From: Bacteroidota bacterium
GTDB taxonomy: Bacteria; Bacteroidota; Bacteroidia; Bacteroidales; UBA4417
Direction of reading: 5' to 3'
NCBI GenBank assembly: GCA_020048595.1
Contig: JAIFMH010000025.1
Span: 1 to 18,674, forward strand
DNA length: 18,674 nt
This document shows positions 1-7,006 of this stretch, in pieces. Below the pieces are notes generated by a model. It had not been told where the DNA came from and did no database searches. It saw only the letters and a list, made by a program, of their open reading frames with translations. The first letter of the stretch is position 1. Each line of letters starts with the position of its first letter. Both the position numbers and the translations under genes were made by a program.

Positions 1-62
1 GGGAGACTATCACGTACGGTTCCGTGAGAGGCTTGGGGTGAAACTCCCCTTGCCTACTTGAC
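1..62 (+). mobile_element. 3' end of a group II intron (domains V-VI), truncated by the window edge
   Basis: The first bases match the 3' strand of a bacterial group II intron domain V: GTACGGTTC at 14-22, with GGGAGAC at 1-7 as the likely apical loop. Domain VI follows: AGGC (29-32) pairs with GCCT (52-55) and GGGG (35-38) with CCCC (46-49) around the loop TGAAACT. An unpaired A at 56 is seven nucleotides from a terminal AC at 61-62, the expected place for the branch-point adenosine and an AY 3' splice site. The 5' strand of domain V with its catalytic triad, the rest of the ribozyme and any intron-encoded reverse transcriptase would lie upstream of the window. Sequence directly supports domain VI and half of domain V; whether the whole intron is intact cannot be seen. 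Confidence 0.85.
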
Positions 63-91
63 TGAAAAAACAGACTATCACATAAAAATAA

Positions 92-484
92 ATGATTATG
101 AGAAAGATACTCTTATTGACAGTTTTGATTGTTGGATATTATCTGCCGACATTTTCGCAATTTTACAATCGACCGCAAAATTATCGGCTACCCATAGACA
201 CCACTTATAGCAATCTATCATTAAAAAATAATTTAAAGACTCCCAAACTTGTTAATCCTTTCGACTCTAGCTGGTTATTCAATAATTCCAAGAACAACAA
301 AAAATTAATTTACCCTGGATTGACAGATATAAATTCGCAATCAGGTCAAGCCCCAAATGCGATTTTTAATATGCCGTCAACGTCCGACAACATGCCATGT
401 GTTGTACCTCAGGGATATTTTCCAATGCCAATTGTCAAACCCGATACTACTGTAAGATATACCTTGTTGATTAAAAAATATTAA
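92..484 (+). CDS. Small secreted protein of unknown function
   Basis: This 130-residue protein has a clear N-terminal signal peptide: a basic MRK followed by a hydrophobic stretch and a likely cleavage after TFSQ. The mature part is rich in Asn, Pro, Ser and Thr, has no transmembrane segment and no motif I recognise, and ends with a short basic tail (LLIKKY). The third codon is also ATG (98) and gives a more standard signal peptide, so 98 may be the true start. The gene begins only 30 bases after the group II intron 3' end, so any promoter must lie inside or upstream of the intron or in this short AT-rich gap. The next gene is 268 bases away. It is probably exported to the periplasm or cell surface; I cannot assign a function. 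Confidence 0.6.
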   Translation: MIMRKILLLTVLIVGYYLPTFSQFYNRPQNYRLPIDTTYSNLSLKNNLKTPKLVNPFDSSWLFNNSKNNKKLIYPGLTDINSQSGQAPNAIFNMPSTSDNMPCVVPQGYFPMPIVKPDTTVRYTLLIKKY

Positions 485-752
485 AAACCTCTGTGGCTAT
501 CAGCACCTGTACGCAAGCCAGGTTTAGGAGCAATGCATACAGCAAAGTAATAAATTGAAAAGCAATTCATCGCAGGAGGTTCTGCGGTTAACAACCCGCC
601 CTGCGAGTTGCTGCTGAATGATAGCGGGGATTATTTATTGTTAATAATTGGTAAATACAATCCGCCCAATTACAGTTACTCATAACTTTATACCATTCAA
701 TAAAGTTTACCCTATACGAAATTCCTCTTTTTAAAACTTAAATATCTGTAAA
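485..752. other. Intergenic spacer with an imperfect long hairpin
   Basis: No coding frame is supported here. A long imperfect inverted repeat spans 561-612: AGCAATTC (561-568) can pair with GAGTTGCT (605-612) including one G-T pair, CGCAGG (571-576) with CCTGCG (600-605), and a smaller inner GCGG/CCGC stem is possible. A short ACCTG/CAGGT hairpin lies at 505-523. Neither is followed by a T-run, so they are not classical terminators. No clear TAnnTTTG promoter box precedes the next gene. Confidence 0.45.
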
Positions 753-1877
753 ATGAAAAATTATTCTATCCTGTTAACTGCCTTGATTCTTACAACATTA
801 AATGCTTTAGGGCAAAACGACAAACAATTTGAGTTTAAAATAGATGGTACAATAAATGCTGACACGGGAACTGTCACTCTCCAATTTCTTACTGATTATA
901 TACCGAAAAATAACAGCGATATAGTGGCGAAGGTGAAAAATGGAAAATTTTCAATCTCAGGATACCTGCCCGAACCTCAATCTGTAGAAATTGGTTTTGG
1001 TGATAACTACCTGACATCGGATTTTATTATTGAAAAAGGATTACAAACTATTTCGATAAACATTGATTCGGCACGACAAGTGCCTGTTGTATCAAATAAT
1101 ACGATGCAAAACGAATATCCACGTTACACTGCCTTCTTTAAACAACTTACTATTAAGCGGAATTTATGCGACCAAAAATATAATAGCATATACAAGCTCA
1201 ATAATTATACTTTGCCCGAAGATATTAGGTTTAGTATGACAAAAGAACTTGATATTCTTTATAAAGAACAGGATAAATTACTGTTGACTTATAGTGAAAA
1301 GAATCCAAACTCAGAAATCGCATTCTGGACACTTGTTAGACTTATGGGCTGGGGGTACGAACCAATATTTGATTCAATCTACAATTCATTTTCTGATCAA
1401 CTGAAAAATGGGTATGCAGGTAAAGTTCTTAATACGAAACTAATGGAAGGGAAACTGCTTACTGTAGGAAAATATTTTCCATTAATGTCATGTGCCGATA
1501 TTAATAGTAAGCCATTTACGTTAGATCTATTTAAAGATAGCAGATTTACGTTAGTCGATTTTTGGTATAGTGGATGCGGACCATGCAGGGCACAGTTTAA
1601 TAGCCTGAAGAATTTATACAACCAATTTAGTACTAAAGGATTTGAAATAGTCGGTATATCTGTAGATAGAGCCACAGACAAAAAGAAATGGGAAGATATT
1701 ATCATTAACGATAAACTTGTTTGGCAACAATATTGGGATATAGATGGAAAAGATGTGCATAGATTGTCCATTAATGCGTTTCCTACCAATTTCCTTATTG
1801 ATCATACAGGGAAAATAATTGCTAAAAATATCTCCTTGGGTGAATTGGAGGAAGTGTTAAGCAGAAGTTTTAAATAA
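753..1877 (+). CDS. TlpA-like thiol-disulfide oxidoreductase with DUF4369-like N-terminal domain
   Basis: The 374-residue protein starts with a signal peptide (cleavage likely after NALGQ, residue 21), so it should act in the periplasm. Residues ~25-110 resemble the DUF4369 beta-rich domain that often precedes thioredoxins in Bacteroidetes. Residues ~110-235 form a charged, probably helical linker. Residues ~240-374 are a TlpA/AhpC-TSA type thioredoxin fold: the redox motif is C275-G-P-C278 in the context FWYSGCGPC, and the cis-proline loop is FPTNF (P344). Members of this family reduce or isomerise disulfides in exported proteins, for example in cytochrome c maturation. No cytochrome or respiratory gene is adjacent, so the substrate is unknown. 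It stands alone between two long spacers and is unlikely to be in an operon with its neighbours. Confidence 0.9.
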   Translation: MKNYSILLTALILTTLNALGQNDKQFEFKIDGTINADTGTVTLQFLTDYIPKNNSDIVAKVKNGKFSISGYLPEPQSVEIGFGDNYLTSDFIIEKGLQTISINIDSARQVPVVSNNTMQNEYPRYTAFFKQLTIKRNLCDQKYNSIYKLNNYTLPEDIRFSMTKELDILYKEQDKLLLTYSEKNPNSEIAFWTLVRLMGWGYEPIFDSIYNSFSDQLKNGYAGKVLNTKLMEGKLLTVGKYFPLMSCADINSKPFTLDLFKDSRFTLVDFWYSGCGPCRAQFNSLKNLYNQFSTKGFEIVGISVDRATDKKKWEDIIINDKLVWQQYWDIDGKDVHRLSINAFPTNFLIDHTGKIIAKNISLGELEEVLSRSFK

Positions 1878-2147
1878 AATATTTATCATTCCATTTTGAG
1901 CAGATAAGAAACAAAATTTGAATTAATTGAAACGACTAAAACCTAACAAACGCAATGGCAAATGCGGGTATGCTTGTTCGTTGAAACATTTGAAATCTTT
2001 ACATACATTTTTCGAAAAATCGGGACAGGTTTTTTTTTGCTGACAGGAATAAACCTCTCAAACTGCCACTTTTAAAGCTCCAACTTTTGGTAACATACAT
2101 GGGATAGTATCAATGTCAGAGATTTTAGTATTAAACTATGGAGTAAT
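1878..2147. other. Intergenic spacer with attC-like motif
   Basis: No gene is supported. The notable element is at 1941-1983, beginning ACCTAACAAACGC, which fits the integron inverse core RYYYAAC, followed by AAATGCGGGT and then TGTTCGTTG, which could fold back imperfectly onto the start. No perfect GTTRRRY core follows. A run of nine Ts ends at 2039 but has no stem in front of it; the nearby TTTTTCGAAAAA palindrome is separate. GGAG at 2140-2143 is a possible ribosome binding site for the next gene. Confidence 0.4.
1941..1983 (+). repeat. attC-like motif, first copy
   Basis: ACCTAACAAACGC at 1941-1953 fits RYYYAAC, followed by AAATGCGGGT, then GCTTGTTCGTTG, which is partly complementary to the start. 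It shares its two conserved blocks with the motif at 3129-3165 and, like it, follows an isolated plus-strand gene. No perfect GTTRRRY core is present. Confidence 0.35.
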
Positions 2148-3095
2148 ATGAAATATTTGAGATTTGTATCATTTGCCTTGCTTAGCCTTGCCTTCTGTGC
2201 CTGCAAGGAAGAAACAACGGATACCCCATTTGTGATTGAGGGTATAACAACCGAAACTTATCCAAAGGTTGACGGTTCAACATCCACTGAACCGTTGCAA
2301 ACTATAATTGCCTGTAAACTATTAGGAGGCAGTTACTATTGGAGGCAACATCTTGAATCGAACGGTACCTGGGGGATACAACCAAATTATGAGGATATTC
2401 CTTACAGCTTTTTATCGGAACGGATAAAAACTTCCCAAACCCATAATTCGTTTATCAACTTAATTGATAAAAATGCGGATTTTATTCTTTCTGCCAGGAA
2501 AATGTCGGATGACGAAAAGGCTTACGCCGATAATGCAGGCGTTTCGTTAATTGAAACACCAATCGCTCTTGATGCTTTTATATTTATTGCAAACCCAGGC
2601 AATCCGGTAAAATCATTAACAACAAATCAGGTTCAGGACATTTATATGGGAAACGTAACGAACTGGAAGGAAGTTGGAGGCAGCGACGCCACAATAAACC
2701 CTTATGTGCGGAATGCCAATTCGGGTAGCCAGGAACTTATGGAGTCTTTAGTGATGAAAGGTTTGGTTATGCCGGCATGGCCTGAAGAAATGCTGTCGAG
2801 TATGATGCTTGCCTTTACTACAATCCGGAGTGATGTTAACGGTTTATGCTATACGGTTTACTATTACAAAGAACTCATTGTCAGAGACAATGAACTGGTA
2901 AAGAGTATTGCTGTTGATGGAATTTATCCCGACAAAAACACAATAAAGAAAAGATCGTATCCTTTCACAACAGAAGTTTATGCAGTAATTCGCACTGATC
3001 TGGACAAAGCTTCGATGGCTTATAAACTTTATGAATTGCTTCAAACGAAAGCTGGGAAAAACGTTATATCAGAAAGCGGATATTTCCCGAACTGA
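2148..3095 (+). CDS. PstS-like phosphate-binding lipoprotein (orphan substrate-binding protein)
   Basis: The 315-residue protein has a lipoprotein signal with likely lipidation at Cys19 (FCAC, residues 16-19). The mature part matches the PstS-type periplasmic binding fold: the motif VDGSTSTEPL at residues 41-50, the LTTNQVQDIYMGNVTNWKEV stretch near 157-176, and an NSGSQE ligand loop at 191-196. In PstS proteins the serine/threonine-rich loops hold phosphate. The C-terminus (SGYFPN) also fits the family. No pstC, pstA, pstB or phoU lies nearby, and the genes on both sides are unrelated, so it may deliver ligand to a transporter encoded elsewhere or act as a phosphate sensor or scavenger. Ligand identity is inferred from family resemblance only. 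Confidence 0.85.
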   Translation: MKYLRFVSFALLSLAFCACKEETTDTPFVIEGITTETYPKVDGSTSTEPLQTIIACKLLGGSYYWRQHLESNGTWGIQPNYEDIPYSFLSERIKTSQTHNSFINLIDKNADFILSARKMSDDEKAYADNAGVSLIETPIALDAFIFIANPGNPVKSLTTNQVQDIYMGNVTNWKEVGGSDATINPYVRNANSGSQELMESLVMKGLVMPAWPEEMLSSMMLAFTTIRSDVNGLCYTVYYYKELIVRDNELVKSIAVDGIYPDKNTIKKRSYPFTTEVYAVIRTDLDKASMAYKLYELLQTKAGKNVISESGYFPN

Positions 3096-3128
3096 TATTT
3101 ACGGGAAGCAGGAATGAGAAAAAACTCT

Positions 3129-3165
3129 GCCTAACAAAGGAGGTTATAACAAATGGCGGGTTTGG
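3129..3165 (+). repeat. attC-like motif, second copy
   Basis: GCCTAACAAA at 3129-3138 matches the integron inverse core RYYYAAC and is followed by AAATGGCGGGTTTG. The copy at 1941 has the same two blocks, CCTAACAAA and AAATG(G)CGGGT, separated by different filler. No clean mirrored second half is visible, so this is either half of a palindromic repeat or a decayed recombination site. The resemblance to attC is my inference. Confidence 0.35.
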
Positions 3166-3235
3166 AAACATAATTGAAGCATCATCAGCCGCGCTATCTG
3201 AAACGGCTTATCGGGATACATTTTATAAATCAAAA

Positions 3236-3264
3236 ACCGGATACAGCTATCAGCTGCATCCGGT
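3236..3264 (-). terminator. Hairpin terminator between convergent transcription units
   Basis: ACCGGATACAGCT (3236-3248) and AGCTGCATCCGGT (3252-3264) form a 13-bp stem with one mismatch and a three-base loop. On the minus strand the stem is followed by a T-rich stretch (TTTTTGATTT), as expected for a rho-independent terminator of the T9SS operon ending at 3288. On the plus strand only a short CTTT follows, so it may work weakly in that direction for the PstS-like gene. Confidence 0.8.
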
Positions 3265-3287
3265 CTTTCAGTAGTTGACAGATTAAG

Positions 3288-5891
3288 TTAGTACGACGGG
3301 CTTACATAAATCCGTTTTCCATTGGCGAAGGTTACAACAAATGCATCGCTGAATCCGTTTCGTACCATTTCGCTGCGGTATTGCAAAGCTTCCTCATGGG
3401 TATCGAAAACACCTGAGGTATATTTATACATACCGTCTTCATAATACATCTGCACATCAGCCAGTTCCTCGAATTCAGGATCAATCAGTGATTTTTCCCT
3501 GTTAAGAGCATATATCTGAACCCGGTATGTAACGGCGCTGGCAGTTACCGACTTCCTGGGCTGTTCAGGCTCTTTTACTTTTTCTTTTACAATTACAGGC
3601 TCTGCTTTTTTCTCTGGTTTTGGTGCAACGGGCTGCTTTTCAACAGCAACAGGTTTTTCTTCTTTTACCTGTTTCAGTTCCTTTGCTTTTTTAGTTTCCT
3701 TAGCGGGTGTTTTAGCTGCCGGCTGAGTTTTTTTCTCGGTAGAAACATTGGTATTGTTTGTTTCAGTAGTTGTTCTGGTTTTTGCCATGCGTCTATCCTG
3801 AAGACAATCTTTAAAGAAATCCTGGTCAAGAAGATAAGCTGGAATTTCTTCGTCGCTTATAAACTTGTTCATATCATAGTCTGAACTCGCATCAGGCTTT
3901 GTAAAACCAGTAATTTTAAATTCAGTTCGCCTGTTGGCCTGGTGCTCAGGTGGTGAGCAAGGTATGCCATCGGTACAATGATTTTTGGGTTGAGATTCGC
4001 CGTACCCTTTGGCTGTAACGCGGGATGCATCGATGCCCTGGAGTACTATGTAACGAACAGCTGATTCAGCGCGTTTCTGCGAAAGATCGACATTATATTC
4101 CTTACTGCCGCGGCTATCCGTGTGCGAACCGAGTTCTACAGTTAAAGGATTTTCTTTCATCACCTGAACCAGTTTATCTAGCTCTTTTGCTGCTTCCGGA
4201 CGAATAAACCATTTATTGAAATCATAATAAATAGTTTCAATCGAATAATCCATATTACCAAGGCTGATAATCTTGTTCACTTCGAGGCGATCAAGCATCA
4301 GGTCCCGTGGAGTAGTTACAAAATGCGAAGTGTCAGTGGTTGCGAACCTGAAATTGAAACAATCGGACAAGAAATTGTTTTCCATCCCTTTTATAACATA
4401 TAAAATCCCTTTGCTTCCAAGTGTTTTAAACTGTCCGTTTGCATCGGTTTTTAAAACCTTTGCTTTGCCGGTTTGAGTGTTCAACAGGAAAACTGTAGTG
4501 TTGGACAAGGGTTTAAGCGTTTGCCTGTCTCTTACAATTCCCGAAATCGTAACTGCAAGTGAATCCTTTAACTGATCAGCGAGTAGTTGTTCGGCTGCTG
4601 GCTTTTTCTTTGCTTTCTTGTCGATAAGTTTACAAGCATAAATATCATCATTTCCTTTTCCTCCGGGGCGATTGGAACTGAAAAAACCTTTTCGGCCACG
4701 TGCATCCAAAACCAAAGCGAAGTCATCAAAAGAGGAGTTGATCGGAAGTCCCAGGTTTTCAGCTTTTGACCATTTGCCGTTTGTAAGGGTTGAACTGAAA
4801 ATATCAAGTCCTCCGAAGCCGGCAATACCATTGGATGCGAAATAGATTTGATTGCCGTTAATGGAAGGAAACATTTCGTCGCCAAAAGAATTAACAGATT
4901 CGCCAAGGTTCACTGGCAGATCCCATTGTCCGCCTTTCCATTCACAACTATAAATATCCGTGCCACCGGATCCGCCAGGCATATCTGATACAAAATAAAT
5001 TGTGTTGCCATCAGGAGTAAGCGCCGGGTGACCAATGGAATAATTATCGGAGTTTAAAAAGAATGGTTCCGTTTTGGACCAGGATCCTTTTAAAAGAGAG
5101 TAAAATATTTTAAGCCTGTTGGTCCTGAAACTCTCGGAATCTTTTTTCTCACTGCCTTTCTCGGTACGGGTTAAATACAATACGCTATCATGTCGTGCAA
5201 ATGAAGCCGGCCCATCATGGTATGTCTGGTTGAATTTATCGCTAAAAGATTTCGGTTCGTTCATATCCTGGAAAAACTCATCGAGGTATTTTGGAGTTGA
5301 AAAGTACAGATCGAGATAATTTGCATTGGTCCATTCGTATTTTCTGTTATCCAGAAAATTCTGACGCCTGTCGGAAACAAAAATGATACCATCGCCATAA
5401 AAAGCAGGCCCGAATTCGGAACGCTCTGAGTTGAGGTTGGCAGCATTTTTAATCTCAAAACCCGGTGCAATCTCACTTAAATTTTCTGCTTCGCCGCAAA
5501 AGGTTGCGTACGCTTTGCCACGGGGATCATCCGGATTCAGATAGTCGTACTTTTCGAAAGCTTCTTTTGCCAGCTCATATTCCTGGGCTGATTGCAGAGC
5601 TACACCGTAATAGAACCAGTTGATATTTTCGCTGTTAGGAAGGTTAACAGCCCTGGAGTACCAGGCTTTCGCATTGAGTTGGTCATTAGTAAGGCGGTAA
5701 CAATCCGCAAGTTTGATGATGGCATAATTACGATCAGGGTCACCGGGTTTTTGGGCAATTTTCAGATATAGAGGTATAGCTAAAGAATAACTGTAACTTT
5801 TAAAAAGTTTATCAGCCTGGTTTATCTGAGCCTGAGCCAAGTTACCTGCGAAGGTAAAAGCTATGAATAAAACTAAAAATCGCTTGTTCAT
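3288..5891 (-). CDS. PorE-like OmpA-family protein with TPR, PD40 propeller, CRD and C-terminal SPOR domain
   Basis: The 867-residue protein has a signal peptide (cleavage near AQAQ, residue ~22). In order it shows TPR-like helices (~25-135), five PD40/WD40-like blades (~155-425, for example TIYFVSD and QIYFASN strands with GG.DIYS turns), a carboxypeptidase-regulatory beta domain (~445-525, starting SGIVRD), and an OmpA C-terminal peptidoglycan-binding domain (~550-665, with GSHTDSRG and NRRTEFKI). A Lys/Pro/Glu-rich linker (~720-785) follows, then a SPOR-like domain (~787-867, YRVQIYA). The TPR-propeller-CRD-OmpA order is that of PorE, a T9SS-associated outer-membrane protein. It lies 33 bases after the PorP/SprF gene and is the last gene of the operon. 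The SPOR tail is an addition to the usual PorE layout and suggests binding to denuded glycan strands. It may be a cargo-specific paralogue rather than the core PorE. Confidence 0.92.
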   Translation of the reverse strand: MNKRFLVLFIAFTFAGNLAQAQINQADKLFKSYSYSLAIPLYLKIAQKPGDPDRNYAIIKLADCYRLTNDQLNAKAWYSRAVNLPNSENINWFYYGVALQSAQEYELAKEAFEKYDYLNPDDPRGKAYATFCGEAENLSEIAPGFEIKNAANLNSERSEFGPAFYGDGIIFVSDRRQNFLDNRKYEWTNANYLDLYFSTPKYLDEFFQDMNEPKSFSDKFNQTYHDGPASFARHDSVLYLTRTEKGSEKKDSESFRTNRLKIFYSLLKGSWSKTEPFFLNSDNYSIGHPALTPDGNTIYFVSDMPGGSGGTDIYSCEWKGGQWDLPVNLGESVNSFGDEMFPSINGNQIYFASNGIAGFGGLDIFSSTLTNGKWSKAENLGLPINSSFDDFALVLDARGRKGFFSSNRPGGKGNDDIYACKLIDKKAKKKPAAEQLLADQLKDSLAVTISGIVRDRQTLKPLSNTTVFLLNTQTGKAKVLKTDANGQFKTLGSKGILYVIKGMENNFLSDCFNFRFATTDTSHFVTTPRDLMLDRLEVNKIISLGNMDYSIETIYYDFNKWFIRPEAAKELDKLVQVMKENPLTVELGSHTDSRGSKEYNVDLSQKRAESAVRYIVLQGIDASRVTAKGYGESQPKNHCTDGIPCSPPEHQANRRTEFKITGFTKPDASSDYDMNKFISDEEIPAYLLDQDFFKDCLQDRRMAKTRTTTETNNTNVSTEKKTQPAAKTPAKETKKAKELKQVKEEKPVAVEKQPVAPKPEKKAEPVIVKEKVKEPEQPRKSVTASAVTYRVQIYALNREKSLIDPEFEELADVQMYYEDGMYKYTSGVFDTHEEALQYRSEMVRNGFSDAFVVTFANGKRIYVSPSY

Positions 5892-5924
5892 ACTCGGGTC
5901 ATTAGGTGCTAGGAGAAAAATTAA

Positions 5925-6842
5925 CTAAAAATATCTTGGAGTGTACATCCTGTTTTTCAACAGATCCAGATCAATGCCAAGCCTGATTTCATGCGAGCTT
6001 GAATTGTAATGAATCCTGTCCTTAACATTCACATCGTAGGAATAACCAATGCGATATTTCCTGCTGATATTGAATTCAGTTAAAAAAACCAGGTCTCCAT
6101 CAGTACGGTATGACATGCCAAGCCAGAATAAATCATTAAAAAGGAAACTTGCATTCAGATCCATCTGCCAGGGCGCATCCTTAACATATTTCACCAGAAC
6201 GGAAGGGCGAAAAATAACCATGTCGGAAACAGGCACTGCAACTCCAGCCATACCATAAAAATGCCGGAGCAGTTTTGAGTATGTCTTCTTCCCATCTGAT
6301 CCTGTTACCATTCCATATTCATTTTGTAAAAGTTGTTTCGACGAAATACCGGCAAACATTCGGTTCGAGTAATAGTAAATCCCAAAGTTGGCATCCGGAG
6401 TAAGCTTATTCTGCTGATCACCCTGGAATACAAAATCAGGATCTTCGAGTTGTATCATATTCCAGTCGATAGTATTATATTTTATACCAGCCTGCAAGCC
6501 AAATGATAATTTTCCTTTTGGAAGTATGATACGGTATGCGTAAGTAGCGAGAGCACCCTGATCGAGTGCAGGACCGATCTGATCACTGTAAATATAGCCG
6601 CCGATACCAACATGTTCATTACGCATTGGCGCATGCATGCTTAACGAAAGTGTTTTTGGCGACCCTTCAATACCTACCCATTGGTACCGGTAAACCATGT
6701 CAGCACTGAACACTTCACGACTCCCGGCATATCCGGGATTTATCATAAGCTTATTGAACATATACTGGCTAAAGAGCACGTCCTGTTGTGCAAAACCGGC
6801 AAGGCTTGTAAACAAAACGATTATGAGGATTAATTTTTTCAT
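5925..6842 (-). CDS. Type IX secretion system membrane protein, PorP/SprF family
   Basis: The 305-residue protein has a signal peptide (cleavage near GFAQ, residue 19) and then the family's hallmark opening, QDVLFSQYMFNKLMINPGYA, in which the N-PGYAG motif is diagnostic. The rest alternates aromatic-rich amphipathic strands expected of an outer-membrane beta-barrel, including the typical GISSKQL and FRPSVLVKY strands, and ends in an aromatic residue (RYF). Length matches the family (~300). In Flavobacterium johnsoniae, SprF-like proteins are needed for secretion or surface attachment of the adjacent type B CTD cargo. The gene sits 164 bases after the adhesin gene and 33 bases before the PorE-like gene, all on the same strand, which fits this dedicated-partner role. 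Core T9SS genes are not in this window. Confidence 0.96.
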   Translation of the reverse strand: MKKLILIIVLFTSLAGFAQQDVLFSQYMFNKLMINPGYAGSREVFSADMVYRYQWVGIEGSPKTLSLSMHAPMRNEHVGIGGYIYSDQIGPALDQGALATYAYRIILPKGKLSFGLQAGIKYNTIDWNMIQLEDPDFVFQGDQQNKLTPDANFGIYYYSNRMFAGISSKQLLQNEYGMVTGSDGKKTYSKLLRHFYGMAGVAVPVSDMVIFRPSVLVKYVKDAPWQMDLNASFLFNDLFWLGMSYRTDGDLVFLTEFNISRKYRIGYSYDVNVKDRIHYNSSSHEIRLGIDLDLLKNRMYTPRYF

Positions 6843-7006
6843 TTGTGCGTTTTTTATTACAGTTCAGATGTCCAACCAGCCGTGGCTGATGAATTTCTCT
6901 TTACTTGTTGTAATTCTTTTGTCATGAACCTCACTGTAGTCAAATTTTTAAACTTTACTCCTTTTACAGGATTACTTTATACAAAAGAAATCCGTTTCAA
7001 TTAGCG

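Noticed and set aside
4..81. Ten-base direct repeat AGACTATCAC at 4-13 and 72-81
   Set aside because: One copy lies inside intron domain V. Group II introns insert by retrohoming without such duplications, so chance is the simplest explanation.
1397..1805. Two minus-strand open frames opposite the TlpA-like gene
   Set aside because: They are antisense to a gene with clear domain evidence and show no motifs or start signals of their own.
2010..2039. T-run after the TlpA-like gene as a terminator
   Set aside because: The nine-T run is not directly preceded by a stable stem; the TTTTTCGAAAAA palindrome nearby is weak and separated from it.
3129..3293. Full-length attC running from GCCTAAC at 3129 to GTTAGTA at 3287
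   Set aside because: The second half falls in the stop region of the PorE-like gene, the core has a mismatch, and the strong stem between them is better explained as that gene's terminator.
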